Of a stretch of DNA of 49,893 nucleotides, positions 1-7,029 are shown piece by piece. Numbering within the stretch: the first letter of the stretch is position 1; each line of letters opens with the position of its first letter. The notes below the pieces were generated by a model. The model was not told the origin of the DNA and made no database searches. It saw nothing but the letters and a program-made list of their open reading frames with translations. The position numbers were made by a program, and so were the translations under genes. Source of the stretch: a virus; IMG/VR virus record IMGVR_UViG_3300036860_000543, positions 1 through 49,893 of that record; one strand, 5' to 3'.

Positions 1-465
<465 letters not shown>

Positions 466-476
<11 letters not shown>

Positions 477-636
477 TGTGGGTCTCCTTTCGCGACGCCC
501 CACAGGCGCCGCAGTGCTCGGCGGGTTCATCCCGCTCGTTGTCCTCGATCCACGCCCCAACCTGCGCCTCGGGGGGCGCCCCACACCGCGTGCACCGCTC
601 CTCATCGTGGCTTCGCGATGCGCCACACGGCCGCAA
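466..636 (-). CDS. Small zinc-ribbon-like protein
   Basis: About 56 residues if translation starts at TTG 636. The frame carries two Cys pairs, CTRCG and CGACG, separated by an acidic stretch, as in a zinc ribbon. It overlaps the end of the upstream gene (stop at 602) and the ATG of the downstream gene at 476. The start is uncertain because no ATG or GTG lies in this frame near the right place. An ATG at 605 is in a different frame that gives only an Arg-rich shadow. One of many Cys-pair mini-proteins on this strand; role unknown. Confidence 0.45.
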
Positions 637-1078
637 GTCGCTCGGGCACGGGGGCGCGCTGCTCAACGGGCTCAAGCCGTGGGGCGCCGCGCTCGACGGC
701 CGCTCGCTCCCTCTCGTCGTCGAGCAGGTCCAACGCGTCGGCGCACTGCTGCCGCACGAACGCTCGTAGCCCCGCCAGTTGGTAGCGCTGCGATTCAACT
801 GCCCAGAGAATGCGGGAGAGTGAGGCGCGGAGGCGCTCGATCTCGGCGAGTCCTCGCAGGGACGGGAGCCCCCCCGGCTCGCGGTTGCCTCCGTCCTCTC
901 CGTCCCCTCCGCTACCGTTCCGTGCCGTTGCTCCCGTTCCCTGCGAGCAGCGGGAGTCCTCCCACACGCCAGATGACTCGTGCAAGAGAAATCTAAGACT
1001 TTGGTCTGAGTCGAAACTACTCGCTTGGGCGGAGAGCTGTTGTCGCAGGATGCGCCAGGCGCCACGCCATTCGTCCAC
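602..1078 (-). CDS. Hypothetical protein with helical C-terminal half
   Basis: 158 residues from GTG 1078, which has GGAGG six bases upstream. Residues 1-45 form a helical N-terminus. Residues 46-75 are Gly/Asp/Asn-rich and probably disordered. From about residue 75 a long amphipathic helix with regular Leu spacing (LAEIERLRASL) and Glu/Arg pairs suggests a coiled coil. No catalytic motif is visible. It lies in the early minus-strand operon, between a small membrane protein and a zinc-ribbon mini-gene. Function not recognised. Confidence 0.55.
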   Translation of the reverse strand: MDEWRGAWRILRQQLSAQASSFDSDQSLRFLLHESSGVWEDSRCSQGTGATARNGSGGDGEDGGNREPGGLPSLRGLAEIERLRASLSRILWAVESQRYQLAGLRAFVRQQCADALDLLDDERERAAVERGAPRLEPVEQRAPVPERLAAVWRIAKPR

Positions 1079-1218
1079 GTATGACCTCCGGAGCCCCCTC
1101 CGGTGATGGCGACGTCCCGATAAATCGGGTAGGATACGTTATGTAAACCTTCGGTGGCCATCTCGGTCCTGTGTGCTGGGGAATCGACGCACGACCCGGG
1201 CACTTTATTCAGTGGGCT
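1079..1218. promoter_or_regulatory. Intergenic stretch with 14-base palindrome
   Basis: No convincing full gene. A palindrome CCCGAT-AA-ATCGGG lies at 1116-1129. An ATG at 1142 on the minus strand has AGGA upstream and opens a frame that later merges with the zinc-ribbon frame, but its middle is Ser/Arg-rich and looks non-coding. A weak TTTACA element near 1151-1156 on the minus strand could belong to a promoter for the gene starting at 1078. Confidence 0.3.
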
Positions 1219-1401
1219 TCAAATCACGTCGGAGAGATGAATTCGCGCGCCACCACACTCCCACGCGATCAAAGCGTACGCGAGCGCGGCAAGGATGCCG
1301 GCGAGTGGGAAGAACACGTCTGGTGGTAGGTTGGTCAATGCGCCAAGCAGCAGCACGACGAACCCCAAAAGAAGCGCCACGCCTGGGCGCCAGCTATACA
1401 T
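1219..1401 (-). CDS. Small two-helix membrane protein
   Basis: 60 residues from ATG 1401, which overlaps the stop of the upstream ribbon-helix-helix gene by eight bases. Two hydrophobic segments are visible, about residues 8-24 (VALLLGFVVLLLGAL) and 29-47 (FFPLAGILAALAYALIAW), with a short polar tail. The size and layout resemble small phage holins, but nothing specific proves that role, and its place in the early operon argues for a host-interaction function just as well. Confidence 0.65.
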   Translation of the reverse strand: MYSWRPGVALLLGFVVLLLGALTNLPPDVFFPLAGILAALAYALIAWECGGARIHLSDVI

Positions 1402-1573
1402 CACGATCGTCCTCTTGTTGCCGGGCCTCGCCGCTCGGCGCACGCACTGCAGCCGCCAGTACCCACGCGACGTAGTTGCTGAGCGTGCGCCCCTCTCGCG
1501 TGGCCCGCTGCTGCGCCAGCTCGTAGGTCTCGCGCGGGATGGTGAGGCTCAGGGTCTTTTTAGGGGTGGCCAT
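1394..1573 (-). CDS. Ribbon-helix-helix (CopG-like) DNA-binding protein
   Basis: 59 residues from ATG 1573. The first 40 residues match the ribbon-helix-helix layout: a basic strand KKTLSLTIP, then helix ETYELAQQRATREG, a turn RTLSN and a second helix YVAWVLAAAV. This fold binds DNA as a dimer through the N-terminal strand, typically as a repressor. It overlaps the upstream Cys-motif gene by 14 bases and the downstream membrane gene by eight. A second such regulator is encoded at 2266-2742, so one of them may act at the palindromes near 2.2-3.2 kb. Confidence 0.75.
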   Translation of the reverse strand: MATPKKTLSLTIPRETYELAQQRATREGRTLSNYVAWVLAAAVRAPSGEARQQEDDRDV

Positions 1574-1772
1574 GGCGCGCTCCGCTGCTCCACTCCTTCC
1601 ATACACCAGCACAGCCCCCCGCATGGGAATATCCGGTATCGTCACAGCTTGGACACACGACGGTGCTCGCGAGTTGAAAAAATCGCCAGTCTGCCACGGC
1701 GTTCCAGAATCTCACCACGCCGTTTCTCTGTGTACAAGACTGGTGGTTCCTGTATGCGCCGTGACGCGTCAT
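1560..1772 (-). CDS. Small Cys-motif protein (CPSC)
   Basis: 70 residues from ATG 1772, whose ATGA overlaps the stop of the preceding gene. A motif CPSCDDTGYSHAGGC in the second half resembles a treble-clef or DnaJ-type zinc knuckle. The first 35 residues carry no clear motif. The end overlaps the start of the ribbon-helix-helix gene by 14 bases, so the three genes are probably translated together. Function unknown. Confidence 0.55.
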   Translation of the reverse strand: MTRHGAYRNHQSCTQRNGVVRFWNAVADWRFFQLASTVVCPSCDDTGYSHAGGCAGVWKEWSSGARHGHP

Positions 1773-1960
1773 GCCTCTCGCATCCGTAGAGCGACCACCG
1801 CCCGGTATTCCGCAAACCCACAGTCCCCGTTGCACAAGTGGGACGTGCGTCCATCGGGCGCGGGCTCCTCGCAGTGCTTGCAGACCGGATCGCACCCTTC
1901 CCAAATCGGCGCAGGTTCCGGTTCGTACGCATCGCAGCAGAGAAAATGTCGCGTGGCCAT
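1769..1960 (-). CDS. Small Cys-rich zinc-binding-like protein
   Basis: 63 residues from ATG 1960 with an AAAGGA ribosome site about eight bases upstream. Six Cys occur, in CC, CDPVC, C and CNGDC contexts, spaced as in a small zinc-binding fold. It ends in a TGA that overlaps the ATG of the next gene. Base composition matches the neighbours. No enzyme motif; likely a nucleic-acid- or protein-binding accessory protein. Confidence 0.7.
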   Translation of the reverse strand: MATRHFLCCDAYEPEPAPIWEGCDPVCKHCEEPAPDGRTSHLCNGDCGFAEYRAVVALRMREA

Positions 1961-1986
1961 GTCTTATATCCTTTCCGGGCGCCGTA

Positions 1987-2169
1987 TTAGGCGCCGTTCC
2001 TAGGCTTTGTGCGTAGCCGTAACCGTTCTTCCGGGGTAACTGGAGTCTTGTGGTGCCTCTGACATGCCACTGCTGCCTTGAAGCTTGGTTGACGCTTCAA
2101 GCAGTCAGGACAAATCCACGGCGACCGTTCCACACCACCCTCACCATATGCACTCCGCGTGCCACGCAC
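1987..2169 (-). CDS. Small C2H2-type zinc-finger-like protein
   Basis: 60 residues if GTG 2169 is used; a shorter start at GTG 2133 is possible. The centre has CPDC, then about 12 residues later C..RHH, a classic C2H2-like arrangement. The C-terminus is basic. It is the second gene of the minus-strand unit and lies just downstream of a perfect 14-base inverted repeat. Could be an early DNA-binding regulator; the role is inferred from the motif only. Confidence 0.6.
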   Translation of the reverse strand: MRGTRSAYGEGGVERSPWICPDCLKRQPSFKAAVACQRHHKTPVTPEERLRLRTKPRNGA

Positions 2170-2226
2170 GCTCCCCGCGTGCTTCCTACGTTATACGCCG
2201 TACAATCGCGCGCGCCGCGTGCACAT

Positions 2227-2263
2227 TCTACATTCTACACACGAAGGGCGTGTAGAATGTAGA
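2227..2263. repeat. Perfect 14-base inverted repeat (operator or hairpin)
   Basis: Arms 2227-2240 (TCTACATTCTACAC) and 2250-2263 are exact reverse complements around a nine-base spacer. The arm itself contains a tandem ATTCTAC. It sits between the stop of the 2266-2742 regulator gene and the next minus-strand gene. It lacks a T-tract, so an operator for one of the ribbon-helix-helix proteins, or an RNA stem controlling the downstream gene, is more likely than a simple terminator. Confidence 0.7.
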
Positions 2264-2265
2264 CT

Positions 2266-2742
2266 CTACACGAGCCCTTCGTCGCTGTTGCTCGTGATCT
2301 TCGCGACGTCTTCCTCGCTGAGCCCCGCCTCTCGCCACAGTCGGCGCAGCGTCGCGCGCCGCTCCTCGCCCTGGGGGTCGACCTCGCTCACGGGCGGCTC
2401 TCCGACCGGACCATCCGCCTCTAGTTCCTCGAAGAACCGCGCACGCTGCACCTGCTCCTTGCGCTCGCGCTCCTCGGGCGTGGGCTCCACGCATCGCTGC
2501 ACATGCAGCACCAGCGGCTGCACGTCATCGAGGGCGTCGGGCGCCGTCTCGCGCACCCGATCGTACCAGGCCATGAGCACGCCACGCATGAAGGCGGCGC
2601 GCGAGGCGCCCCACTCCCGGCCGCACGCATCGAGGTATCGCACGAGGTCGCGCGGTAGGTGCAGGCTCACGAGCGCACACGTCTCGCGCGCCGGCTTGCG
2701 TCGTGGTGCTCTCTCCACGTGCTCTACGTACAGGGTAGCCAT
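2266..2742 (-). CDS. Ribbon-helix-helix regulator with long C-terminal tail
   Basis: 158 residues from ATG 2742. Residues about 22-60 fit a ribbon-helix-helix: strand ALVSLHLP, helix RDLVRYLDACGREWG, turn ASRA and helix AFMRGVLMAWYDR. The long acidic C-terminal part (Glu-rich, with ERERKEQVQRARFFEELEAD) is probably helical and could mediate oligomerisation. It is the first gene of the minus-strand unit, facing the divergent control region, which suits an early autoregulator or a switch between the two transcription units. Confidence 0.7.
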   Translation of the reverse strand: MATLYVEHVERAPRRKPARETCALVSLHLPRDLVRYLDACGREWGASRAAFMRGVLMAWYDRVRETAPDALDDVQPLVLHVQRCVEPTPEERERKEQVQRARFFEELEADGPVGEPPVSEVDPQGEERRATLRRLWREAGLSEEDVAKITSNSDEGLV

Positions 2743-2777
2743 GGCGAGTTGGACGTGGGTGGGCTCAACGTATTCAA

Positions 2778-2799
2778 CGATTCAACGAATACACGAAGG
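2778..2799 (-). promoter_or_regulatory. Operator-like element, copy 1
   Basis: Read on the minus strand it contains GTGTATTCGTTGAATCG. It matches the plus-strand element at 2936-2957 at 18 of 22 bases, in inverted orientation. It lies in the leader between the minus-strand promoter and the ATG at 2742. Confidence 0.5.
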
Positions 2800-2859
2800 C
2801 GCACTAGAGGGGCAGGTCGCTATCGGGGGAACGGGAAGGAAAGAGAGAGTGTAGCAATT

Positions 2860-2868
2860 ATTATACCA
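2860..2868 (-). promoter_or_regulatory. Extended -10 promoter for the minus-strand unit
   Basis: On the minus strand the bases read TGG-TATAAT, a perfect -10 hexamer with the TGn extension that can replace a -35 element. No good -35 is seen 17 bases upstream. The predicted start of transcription is about 2853, giving a leader of about 110 bases before the first gene. Confidence 0.55.
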
Positions 2869-2935
2869 GAAATATCGTATTCGCGTGAGGCTCTCCGGGG
2901 GTCCGATAGCGATAGCGAGCAGGGGGTCTAATGCG

Positions 2936-2957
2936 TCTTTGTGTATTCACTGAATCG
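2936..2957 (+). promoter_or_regulatory. Operator-like element, copy 2
   Basis: Contains GTGTATTCACTGAATCG, with its own small palindrome ATTCA-C-TGAAT. It pairs with the inverted copy at 2778-2799. Two inverted copies flanking a promoter suggest a shared regulator binding both, possibly by DNA looping. Confidence 0.5.
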
Positions 2958-3217
2958 GTCGATGAATTTCGCGAGTGGTGGCGTGGGGTTATGTGGGGTC
3001 GGTCAGGTGGACAAGCTAGCACGCACCGCGTCATCTTGCGCGCGCCGTCGACCGAGGGCACCCTAGACACGGCCGGCGAGCAAGCACCATGCCGACGCCG
3101 ACCACCCCTCGCACCGCGTCAAAGGGGGGTCATCCCCTCCACGAGTCCGTGGAAAGCGCTGATCGACCTCGTATACTCGCGACCCAAAAATCGAGGGGAG
3201 CTGACGCGGGGCGTCAA

Positions 3218-3246
3218 GTACAACCATCGTGCCGCACGCGTTGTAC
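3218..3246. repeat. Inverted repeat over the plus-strand promoter
   Basis: GTACAAC at 3218-3224 and GTTGTAC at 3240-3246 are exact reverse complements with centres 22 bases apart, two helical turns. The right arm covers the -35 hexamer, so a dimer bound here would block or shift RNA polymerase. Confidence 0.5.
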
Positions 3247-3269
3247 GATTTGCAGAGGGGTGCTATCCT
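3241..3269 (+). promoter_or_regulatory. Promoter of the structural unit, probably leaderless
   Basis: TTGTAC (-35), 17-base spacer, TATCCT (-10). The GTG at 3277 begins eight bases after the -10, where transcription should start, so the first mRNA would have little or no leader. Confidence 0.55.
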
Positions 3270-3276
3270 GCGCCGC

Positions 3277-3636
3277 GTGCCCCGCCGCTATGCCGTCCGC
3301 AAGACCCAGATCGTGCATCGTCGCCGCGCCCATCGCCGCCGCAAGCGTTGCAACCCCATCGCGCGCTGGGAAGCCCGCGTGCTCATGCTGATGCAGGACG
3401 CACGGCAGCCCGAGTTGCGCCTCTGGGCGAGCGTCATGTGGGAGGCCATTCGCGACCTAGGGCGGCCCACCGCTTCCGCCGCCTACTGCGACGCCTGGCG
3501 CTGGGCCGTGTGCCTCCCACGCACCCCACAGCCCATGGGCAGCTTCATCTGGCTCTGTGAGGAGCTGGACCTCGACCCCGACACCGTCCGCGAGGCGCTC
3601 ATCGGCCCGCCCGCCGCTGCCCATGCCGCCGCCTGA
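3277..3636 (+). CDS. Phage hypothetical protein before terminase
   Basis: 119 residues from GTG 3277, chosen because it sits at the expected start of transcription; an ATG at 3229 in the same frame would lie upstream of it. The first 30 residues are strongly basic (RRRAHRRRKR). The C-terminal half is Trp-rich and ends with WLCEELDLDPDTVREAL, a motif I associate with small phage proteins encoded beside terminases, sometimes proposed as DNA-binding. The end overlaps the next gene by 14 bases. Confidence 0.65.
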   Translation: MPRRYAVRKTQIVHRRRAHRRRKRCNPIARWEARVLMLMQDARQPELRLWASVMWEAIRDLGRPTASAAYCDAWRWAVCLPRTPQPMGSFIWLCEELDLDPDTVREALIGPPAAAHAAA

Positions 3637-4126
3637 GCCCTCGCCGCCCGCGGCCGCGCCCCGGGGCGACCGCCTCGAAGCCATCGCCATGCTTGTGGCG
3701 GCGCGGCGCGAGACCACCGAGATCGCCCGCGTGCTCGGCGTCCCCCTCAGCTTCATCTACGCCTGCAAGGAGTCGCCCGCCTTCGCTGCCCGCGTCGCCG
3801 AGCTGCGAGGCGCCGAGAACGCCGTGCGCCAGCGCCTCGACGACGACGCCCTCGTGAACGTGGACTTCATCCGTAGCGTCCGCAACGGCGAGCACGCCGG
3901 CGAGGACCCGAAGGCCATCGCCACCCGCATGGACGCCGCGAAGGCCCTCCTCGAGCGCCAAGTACGCAAGGACGTCGTTGAGCAGCAGGCCCCCGCCATC
4001 CACATCCACATCGACGCCTCGCGCCACGCCACGATGGAGCGGGTGATGGCCGAGGACGCGGGGCCCGTGATCGACATCGAGGCTGTGAGCGCGATTCCAG
4101 GTCTCGATGACATCGACTCTCGATGA
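3623..4126 (+). CDS. Putative small terminase subunit
   Basis: 167 residues from ATG 3623. After a Pro/Ala-rich leader, residues about 20-55 form a helix-turn-helix (TTEIARVLGVPLSFIYACK), as in small terminases that recognise phage DNA. The middle is helical and the C-terminus acidic, fitting a ring-forming subunit. Its TGA overlaps the ATG of the large terminase gene (ATGA), the usual small-large order. Function is inferred from the motif and position. Confidence 0.65.
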   Translation: MPPPEPSPPAAAPRGDRLEAIAMLVAARRETTEIARVLGVPLSFIYACKESPAFAARVAELRGAENAVRQRLDDDALVNVDFIRSVRNGEHAGEDPKAIATRMDAAKALLERQVRKDVVEQQAPAIHIHIDASRHATMERVMAEDAGPVIDIEAVSAIPGLDDIDSR

Positions 4127-5256
4127 AGGCGAGCGAGCTGGTCGTGACGCGCGGTGGCGTGCGCCAGGCCGGCGCCACGCAGCCCGACACCGCCTTCATC
4201 GAGGGCTTCAGGCGCCAATGCGAGCGCTCCCTCTACGCCTTCGCGACCGGGGTGCTCGGCTACGACTTCCTCGTGCCCCATCTGCACCGCCACGTGTGCG
4301 CGTGGCTCCAGCGCGTGCCGCCACGTCGCAAGATGCTGCTGATGCCCCGCGAGCACGGCAAGTCGACGCTCGTGCCACGCGCCCTGCCCCTCCACTCGTG
4401 GGTGCAGCCCCGCGAGGCCAACATCTACCTCCCCGGCGTCCTCGGCGTCGACACGCGCTGGTTGCTGGCGGGTGAGACCTTCGATCGCGCGAAAGGCAAC
4501 CTGCGGGTCTGCAAAGCGCACCTGGAGTCCAACGAGCTGCTCCGCGCGCTCTGGCCGCACGTCGTGTGGGAGCTGCCGCGCCGCGACGCCAAGGTCTGGA
4601 ACGACACCGAGTTCGTGCTGCCGCGCTCGCAGGAGTTCGCCGAGCCAAGCCTCCTCGCCGTCGGCGTCGGCGCCGCCATCACCGGCATCCACCCCGACGG
4701 CCAGATCAAGGACGACATCACCACCGAAGCGGCCGCCAACAGCGACGTCGTCATGCAGACCGCCATCGACTGGCACATCAACACGCGCGCCTTGAGCCCG
4801 CGCGGCCTTGAGATCATCACCGCCACCTACTGGGCCGCCCACGACCTCCCCCACGTCGTCGAACGCGACCCCACCGTCGCCGTCAACTCCCGCTTCCGCG
4901 CCATTCTCGACGACGAGGGCCACCAGATTTGGCCCGAGGGCGGCTTCGACATCGAGGACCTGAAGCGCACCTTCGGCCCACGCTTCTACCTCCTCTACAT
5001 GAACTCCGTGACCGACAGCGCGCTCGTCGACTTCCGCCCCCAGGACCTCCGCACCTTCACCCTCGAAGCCGACGGCCTCCTCCACTACACCGACGACCCC
5101 CGCGACGCGACGTGGCTCGCCGACCCCACCATCGCCCTCGCCCCGCGCCCCGAGCGCCCCCAGCCCGACTGGCACATCGACCCGCGCGAGCGCCTCGAAG
5201 TCGGCGCCCGCGCCGCCCGCCTCTTCACCGCTCGTCATGCCACTCTCCGCCCTTGA
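4123..5256 (+). CDS. terL: Large terminase, ATPase part (split gene)
   Basis: 377 residues. A Walker A-like sequence MPREHGKST lies at residues 74-82, in the place and form usual for phage packaging ATPases. An acidic Walker B-like segment (IKDDITTEA) follows around residue 190, and the coupling motif TATYW around 235. The protein stops shortly after the ATPase domain, in a Pro/Arg-rich tail. The nuclease domain is encoded separately by the overlapping gene at 5237, in another frame. Together they cover a normal-length large terminase. Transcription and start (ATGA overlap with the small subunit) are operon-like. Confidence 0.85.
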   Translation: MKASELVVTRGGVRQAGATQPDTAFIEGFRRQCERSLYAFATGVLGYDFLVPHLHRHVCAWLQRVPPRRKMLLMPREHGKSTLVPRALPLHSWVQPREANIYLPGVLGVDTRWLLAGETFDRAKGNLRVCKAHLESNELLRALWPHVVWELPRRDAKVWNDTEFVLPRSQEFAEPSLLAVGVGAAITGIHPDGQIKDDITTEAAANSDVVMQTAIDWHINTRALSPRGLEIITATYWAAHDLPHVVERDPTVAVNSRFRAILDDEGHQIWPEGGFDIEDLKRTFGPRFYLLYMNSVTDSALVDFRPQDLRTFTLEADGLLHYTDDPRDATWLADPTIALAPRPERPQPDWHIDPRERLEVGARAARLFTARHATLRP

Positions 5257-5881
5257 CGCCATCCGCCCGCTCTACGCCTTCCTCGATCCACATGGCGGCA
5301 AGCGTGGCGCCCAAGCCGAGCGCCTCCGCCGCGTCACCGCCCAGAGCGCCATCGTGGTGGGCGGCCGCGACGACCGCAACATCTACGTCCTCGACGCGTG
5401 GGCCGAGCGCTGCAGCACCGACGAGTTGATCGAGCAGATGTTCGCGATGCACGAGCGCTGGCAGGTGAAGCAGTTCGGCGGCGAAGAGAACGGCCTCGCG
5501 AACCTCTTCCTTGACGCCGTACTGCGCGAGTCGAAGTGGCGTGGGCGCCCCCTCCCCCTCGTCGGCATCGCGCAGCCCTCCAACCTCGACAAGGACAATC
5601 GGGTGCGTAGCAGCCTCCAACACTTGATTGGCCATGGGCGGCTCTTCCTCCGTGAGCCCTTCACGCCCTACATGCAGCGCCTCGTCGAGCAGATCGAAGC
5701 CTTCCCGAACACACCGCAGAAGGACCTCGTCGACGCCCTTGCCTCCCTGGCGCGGCTGATGCCCGCCCGCGCCCCCCGCATCGAACGCGACGCCGAGCGT
5801 GAGCGCAAGCTCCGCTACCTGCGCGACCGTGGTGTTGACCCGCGCGCCATCGCGCGCATAGCTGCGGGAGGCGCCCCATGA
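5237..5881 (+). CDS. terL: Large terminase, nuclease part (split gene)
   Basis: 214 residues from ATG 5237, overlapping the ATPase gene by 20 bases in a different frame. An RNase H-like packaging nuclease pattern is visible: LDPHGG with Asp about residue 17, a second acidic site in YVLDAW about residue 53, and a C-terminal PQKDLVDALA carrying the last acidic residues. The last 50 residues are Arg-rich. The domain normally follows the ATPase in one chain, so the two products must associate, or a frameshift joins them. No obvious slippery site is seen in the overlap. Confidence 0.8.
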   Translation: MPLSALDAIRPLYAFLDPHGGKRGAQAERLRRVTAQSAIVVGGRDDRNIYVLDAWAERCSTDELIEQMFAMHERWQVKQFGGEENGLANLFLDAVLRESKWRGRPLPLVGIAQPSNLDKDNRVRSSLQHLIGHGRLFLREPFTPYMQRLVEQIEAFPNTPQKDLVDALASLARLMPARAPRIERDAERERKLRYLRDRGVDPRAIARIAAGGAP

Positions 5882-6144
5882 TCACCACCTGGTTCGACGT
5901 CGCCCACTTCAACGCCGCCGTGACGCTCGCCGTGGCGGGCTTCGTGGTGCGCTGGATCATCCGTGTGAACCAGAGCTTCCGCGCCGTCGAGGTGCTCCGC
6001 TTCGACCTCTCCCTGAAGATCGTGGCGGTCGAGGCCGCCTTGAACGAGCACGAGGCTGTCAGCGAGTCCGTCCACGTCGACATCGCGCGCCGCCTGGAGC
6101 ACCTCGAACGCCCCGCAGCGAGCCGAGGCGAGCGCGGCCACTAG
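5878..6144 (+). CDS. Small membrane-anchored helical protein
   Basis: 88 residues, ATGA overlap with the nuclease gene. One hydrophobic segment (about residues 13-28, AAVTLAVAGFVVRWII) is followed by a long charged helix (RLEHLERP). Could be a membrane-tethered coiled-coil protein. Its position between packaging genes and an endonuclease gives no clear role. Its stop codon lies within the -35 of the next promoter. Confidence 0.6.
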   Translation: MITTWFDVAHFNAAVTLAVAGFVVRWIIRVNQSFRAVEVLRFDLSLKIVAVEAALNEHEAVSESVHVDIARRLEHLERPAASRGERGH

Positions 6145-6169
6145 ACTCGCGCGTGCCCCGCGCCACACT
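6142..6169 (+). promoter_or_regulatory. Repeated internal promoter, copy 1
   Basis: TAGACT, 16-base spacer with CGCGTGCCCC, CACACT. The ATG at 6178 follows eight bases later, so transcripts would be leaderless or nearly so. Matches copies at 10357, 17555 and 19798 in both boxes, spacer length and the central GCCCC. Confidence 0.55.
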
Positions 6170-6177
6170 CGTCGAAG

Positions 6178-6522
6178 ATGCCCTACAGGGACACAGAGAC
6201 CCGTCGAGCTAAAAATCGCGAGAACGAGAAGCGGCGGTATCACCAAAAGCCCCATCTTTTCCGTGATGCCAACCTGAGGAACCTCTACGGCATCACTCTC
6301 GATGAGTGGAATTCTATGCTCGTGGCTCAGGAGAATCGCTGCGCGATGCCAGATTGCACCGCAGATGCTCCTGGTGGCTACGGCACGTGGCACACAGATC
6401 ACGACCACTCAACGGGCAGGGTACGAGGACTACTCTGTGCGAAGTGCAACACCCTGCTTGGCGCCTACGAGACGACGAAGTACCGTCATGCGGCGTTTGA
6501 GCACTACATCCAGAGGAGCTAG
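6178..6522 (+). CDS. Endonuclease VII-like His-Me nuclease
   Basis: 114 residues. The core matches the recombination endonuclease VII family: LYGITLDEWNSML, a CxxxxC pair, then HTDHDHSTGRVRGLLC and CNTLLG, which give the zinc-binding Cys pairs and the catalytic DH-H signature. Such enzymes cut branched DNA or act beside terminase in packaging. The DNA is visibly less GC-rich than its neighbours and it has its own promoter copy, which suggests later acquisition. Confidence 0.85.
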   Translation: MPYRDTETRRAKNRENEKRRYHQKPHLFRDANLRNLYGITLDEWNSMLVAQENRCAMPDCTADAPGGYGTWHTDHDHSTGRVRGLLCAKCNTLLGAYETTKYRHAAFEHYIQRS

Positions 6523-6526
6523 CGCA

Positions 6527-6730
6527 ATGCCATACGGATCAAATCATGGCCATACGAGGAAGGAGACGAATAGCCAGCCCCAGGGCCGGTCAAATAGCAA
6601 GACGTCTGTGCACATGGGACCGGCGAACAGCGGCGCGGTCAAGACCAACAAGCAGATGGATCATGGGTTGGGCAGGTCCCCGCGCGGCAAGGTCGCTGCC
6701 TCGAAGTCCTCGAAGCAGTACGGCGGGTGA
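6527..6730 (+). CDS. Small basic protein 1 (C-terminal Gly-Gly)
   Basis: 67 residues from ATG 6527, with AGGAG about eight bases upstream. Rich in Lys, Arg, Ser, Asn and Gly, with almost no hydrophobic residues, so probably unfolded. It ends in SSKQYGG. First of five such small basic genes between the nuclease gene and the ATP-grasp enzyme at 8718. Possible roles are nucleic-acid condensation in the head or a substrate for the ligase; neither is shown. Confidence 0.65.
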   Translation: MPYGSNHGHTRKETNSQPQGRSNSKTSVHMGPANSGAVKTNKQMDHGLGRSPRGKVAASKSSKQYGG

Positions 6731-7029
6731 CCTCCTATCCCTGCACCGTGAAGTCCCACGCAGCGAAAGGCCCGAAGCGGGGCCACAAGACCGGCCCAGG
6801 GCGCGGCCGTCACCACGACGAGCCCTTCCAGGACGCCCCGCCGCGCCTGATGAACCGCACGATGCACGCCTCGCTGCGTGACGACTCCGCGAAGGTCGCC
6901 CATCACCCCTCGCACACCCGCATGCACCGCCGCCTCTCGAAGAAGCTCCGGGGGCTCGCGCTCGGCCGCGAGCACGCCAAGGTGATGGGCTCGATGCACA
7001 AGGGGCGCGATCGGGTGCGAAGCTTCTGA
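6727..7029 (+). CDS. Small basic protein 2
   Basis: 100 residues from GTG 6727, whose GTGA overlaps the preceding stop. Highly basic, with repeated His, Lys and Arg (KRGHKTGPGRGRHH, HRRLSKKLRG) and several Met. No domain recognised. Translational coupling to the genes on both sides indicates joint production with the other basic proteins. Confidence 0.65.
   Translation: MTSYPCTVKSHAAKGPKRGHKTGPGRGRHHDEPFQDAPPRLMNRTMHASLRDDSAKVAHHPSHTRMHRRLSKKLRGLALGREHAKVMGSMHKGRDRVRSF

Larger units (their letters stand above)
2743..3276. promoter_or_regulatory. Divergent control region between the two transcription units
   Basis: About 530 bases without a believable gene, more AT-rich in the middle than the rest of the genome. 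It holds a minus-strand extended -10 (2860-2868), an inverted pair of similar 22-base elements (2778-2799 and 2936-2957), a tandem GATAGC near 2915, a plus-strand promoter (3241-3269) and a 7-base inverted repeat over its -35. Frames crossing it, including one opening at 2931, look like chance frames. Confidence 0.7.

Noticed and set aside
2931-3560. 209-residue plus-strand frame over the control region
   Set aside because: Crosses promoters and repeats, no ribosome site, and becomes Arg/Pro-rich opposite real coding.
3757-5262. 501-residue minus-strand frame over the terminase genes
   Set aside because: Antisense shadow; the plus strand has clear terminase motifs.
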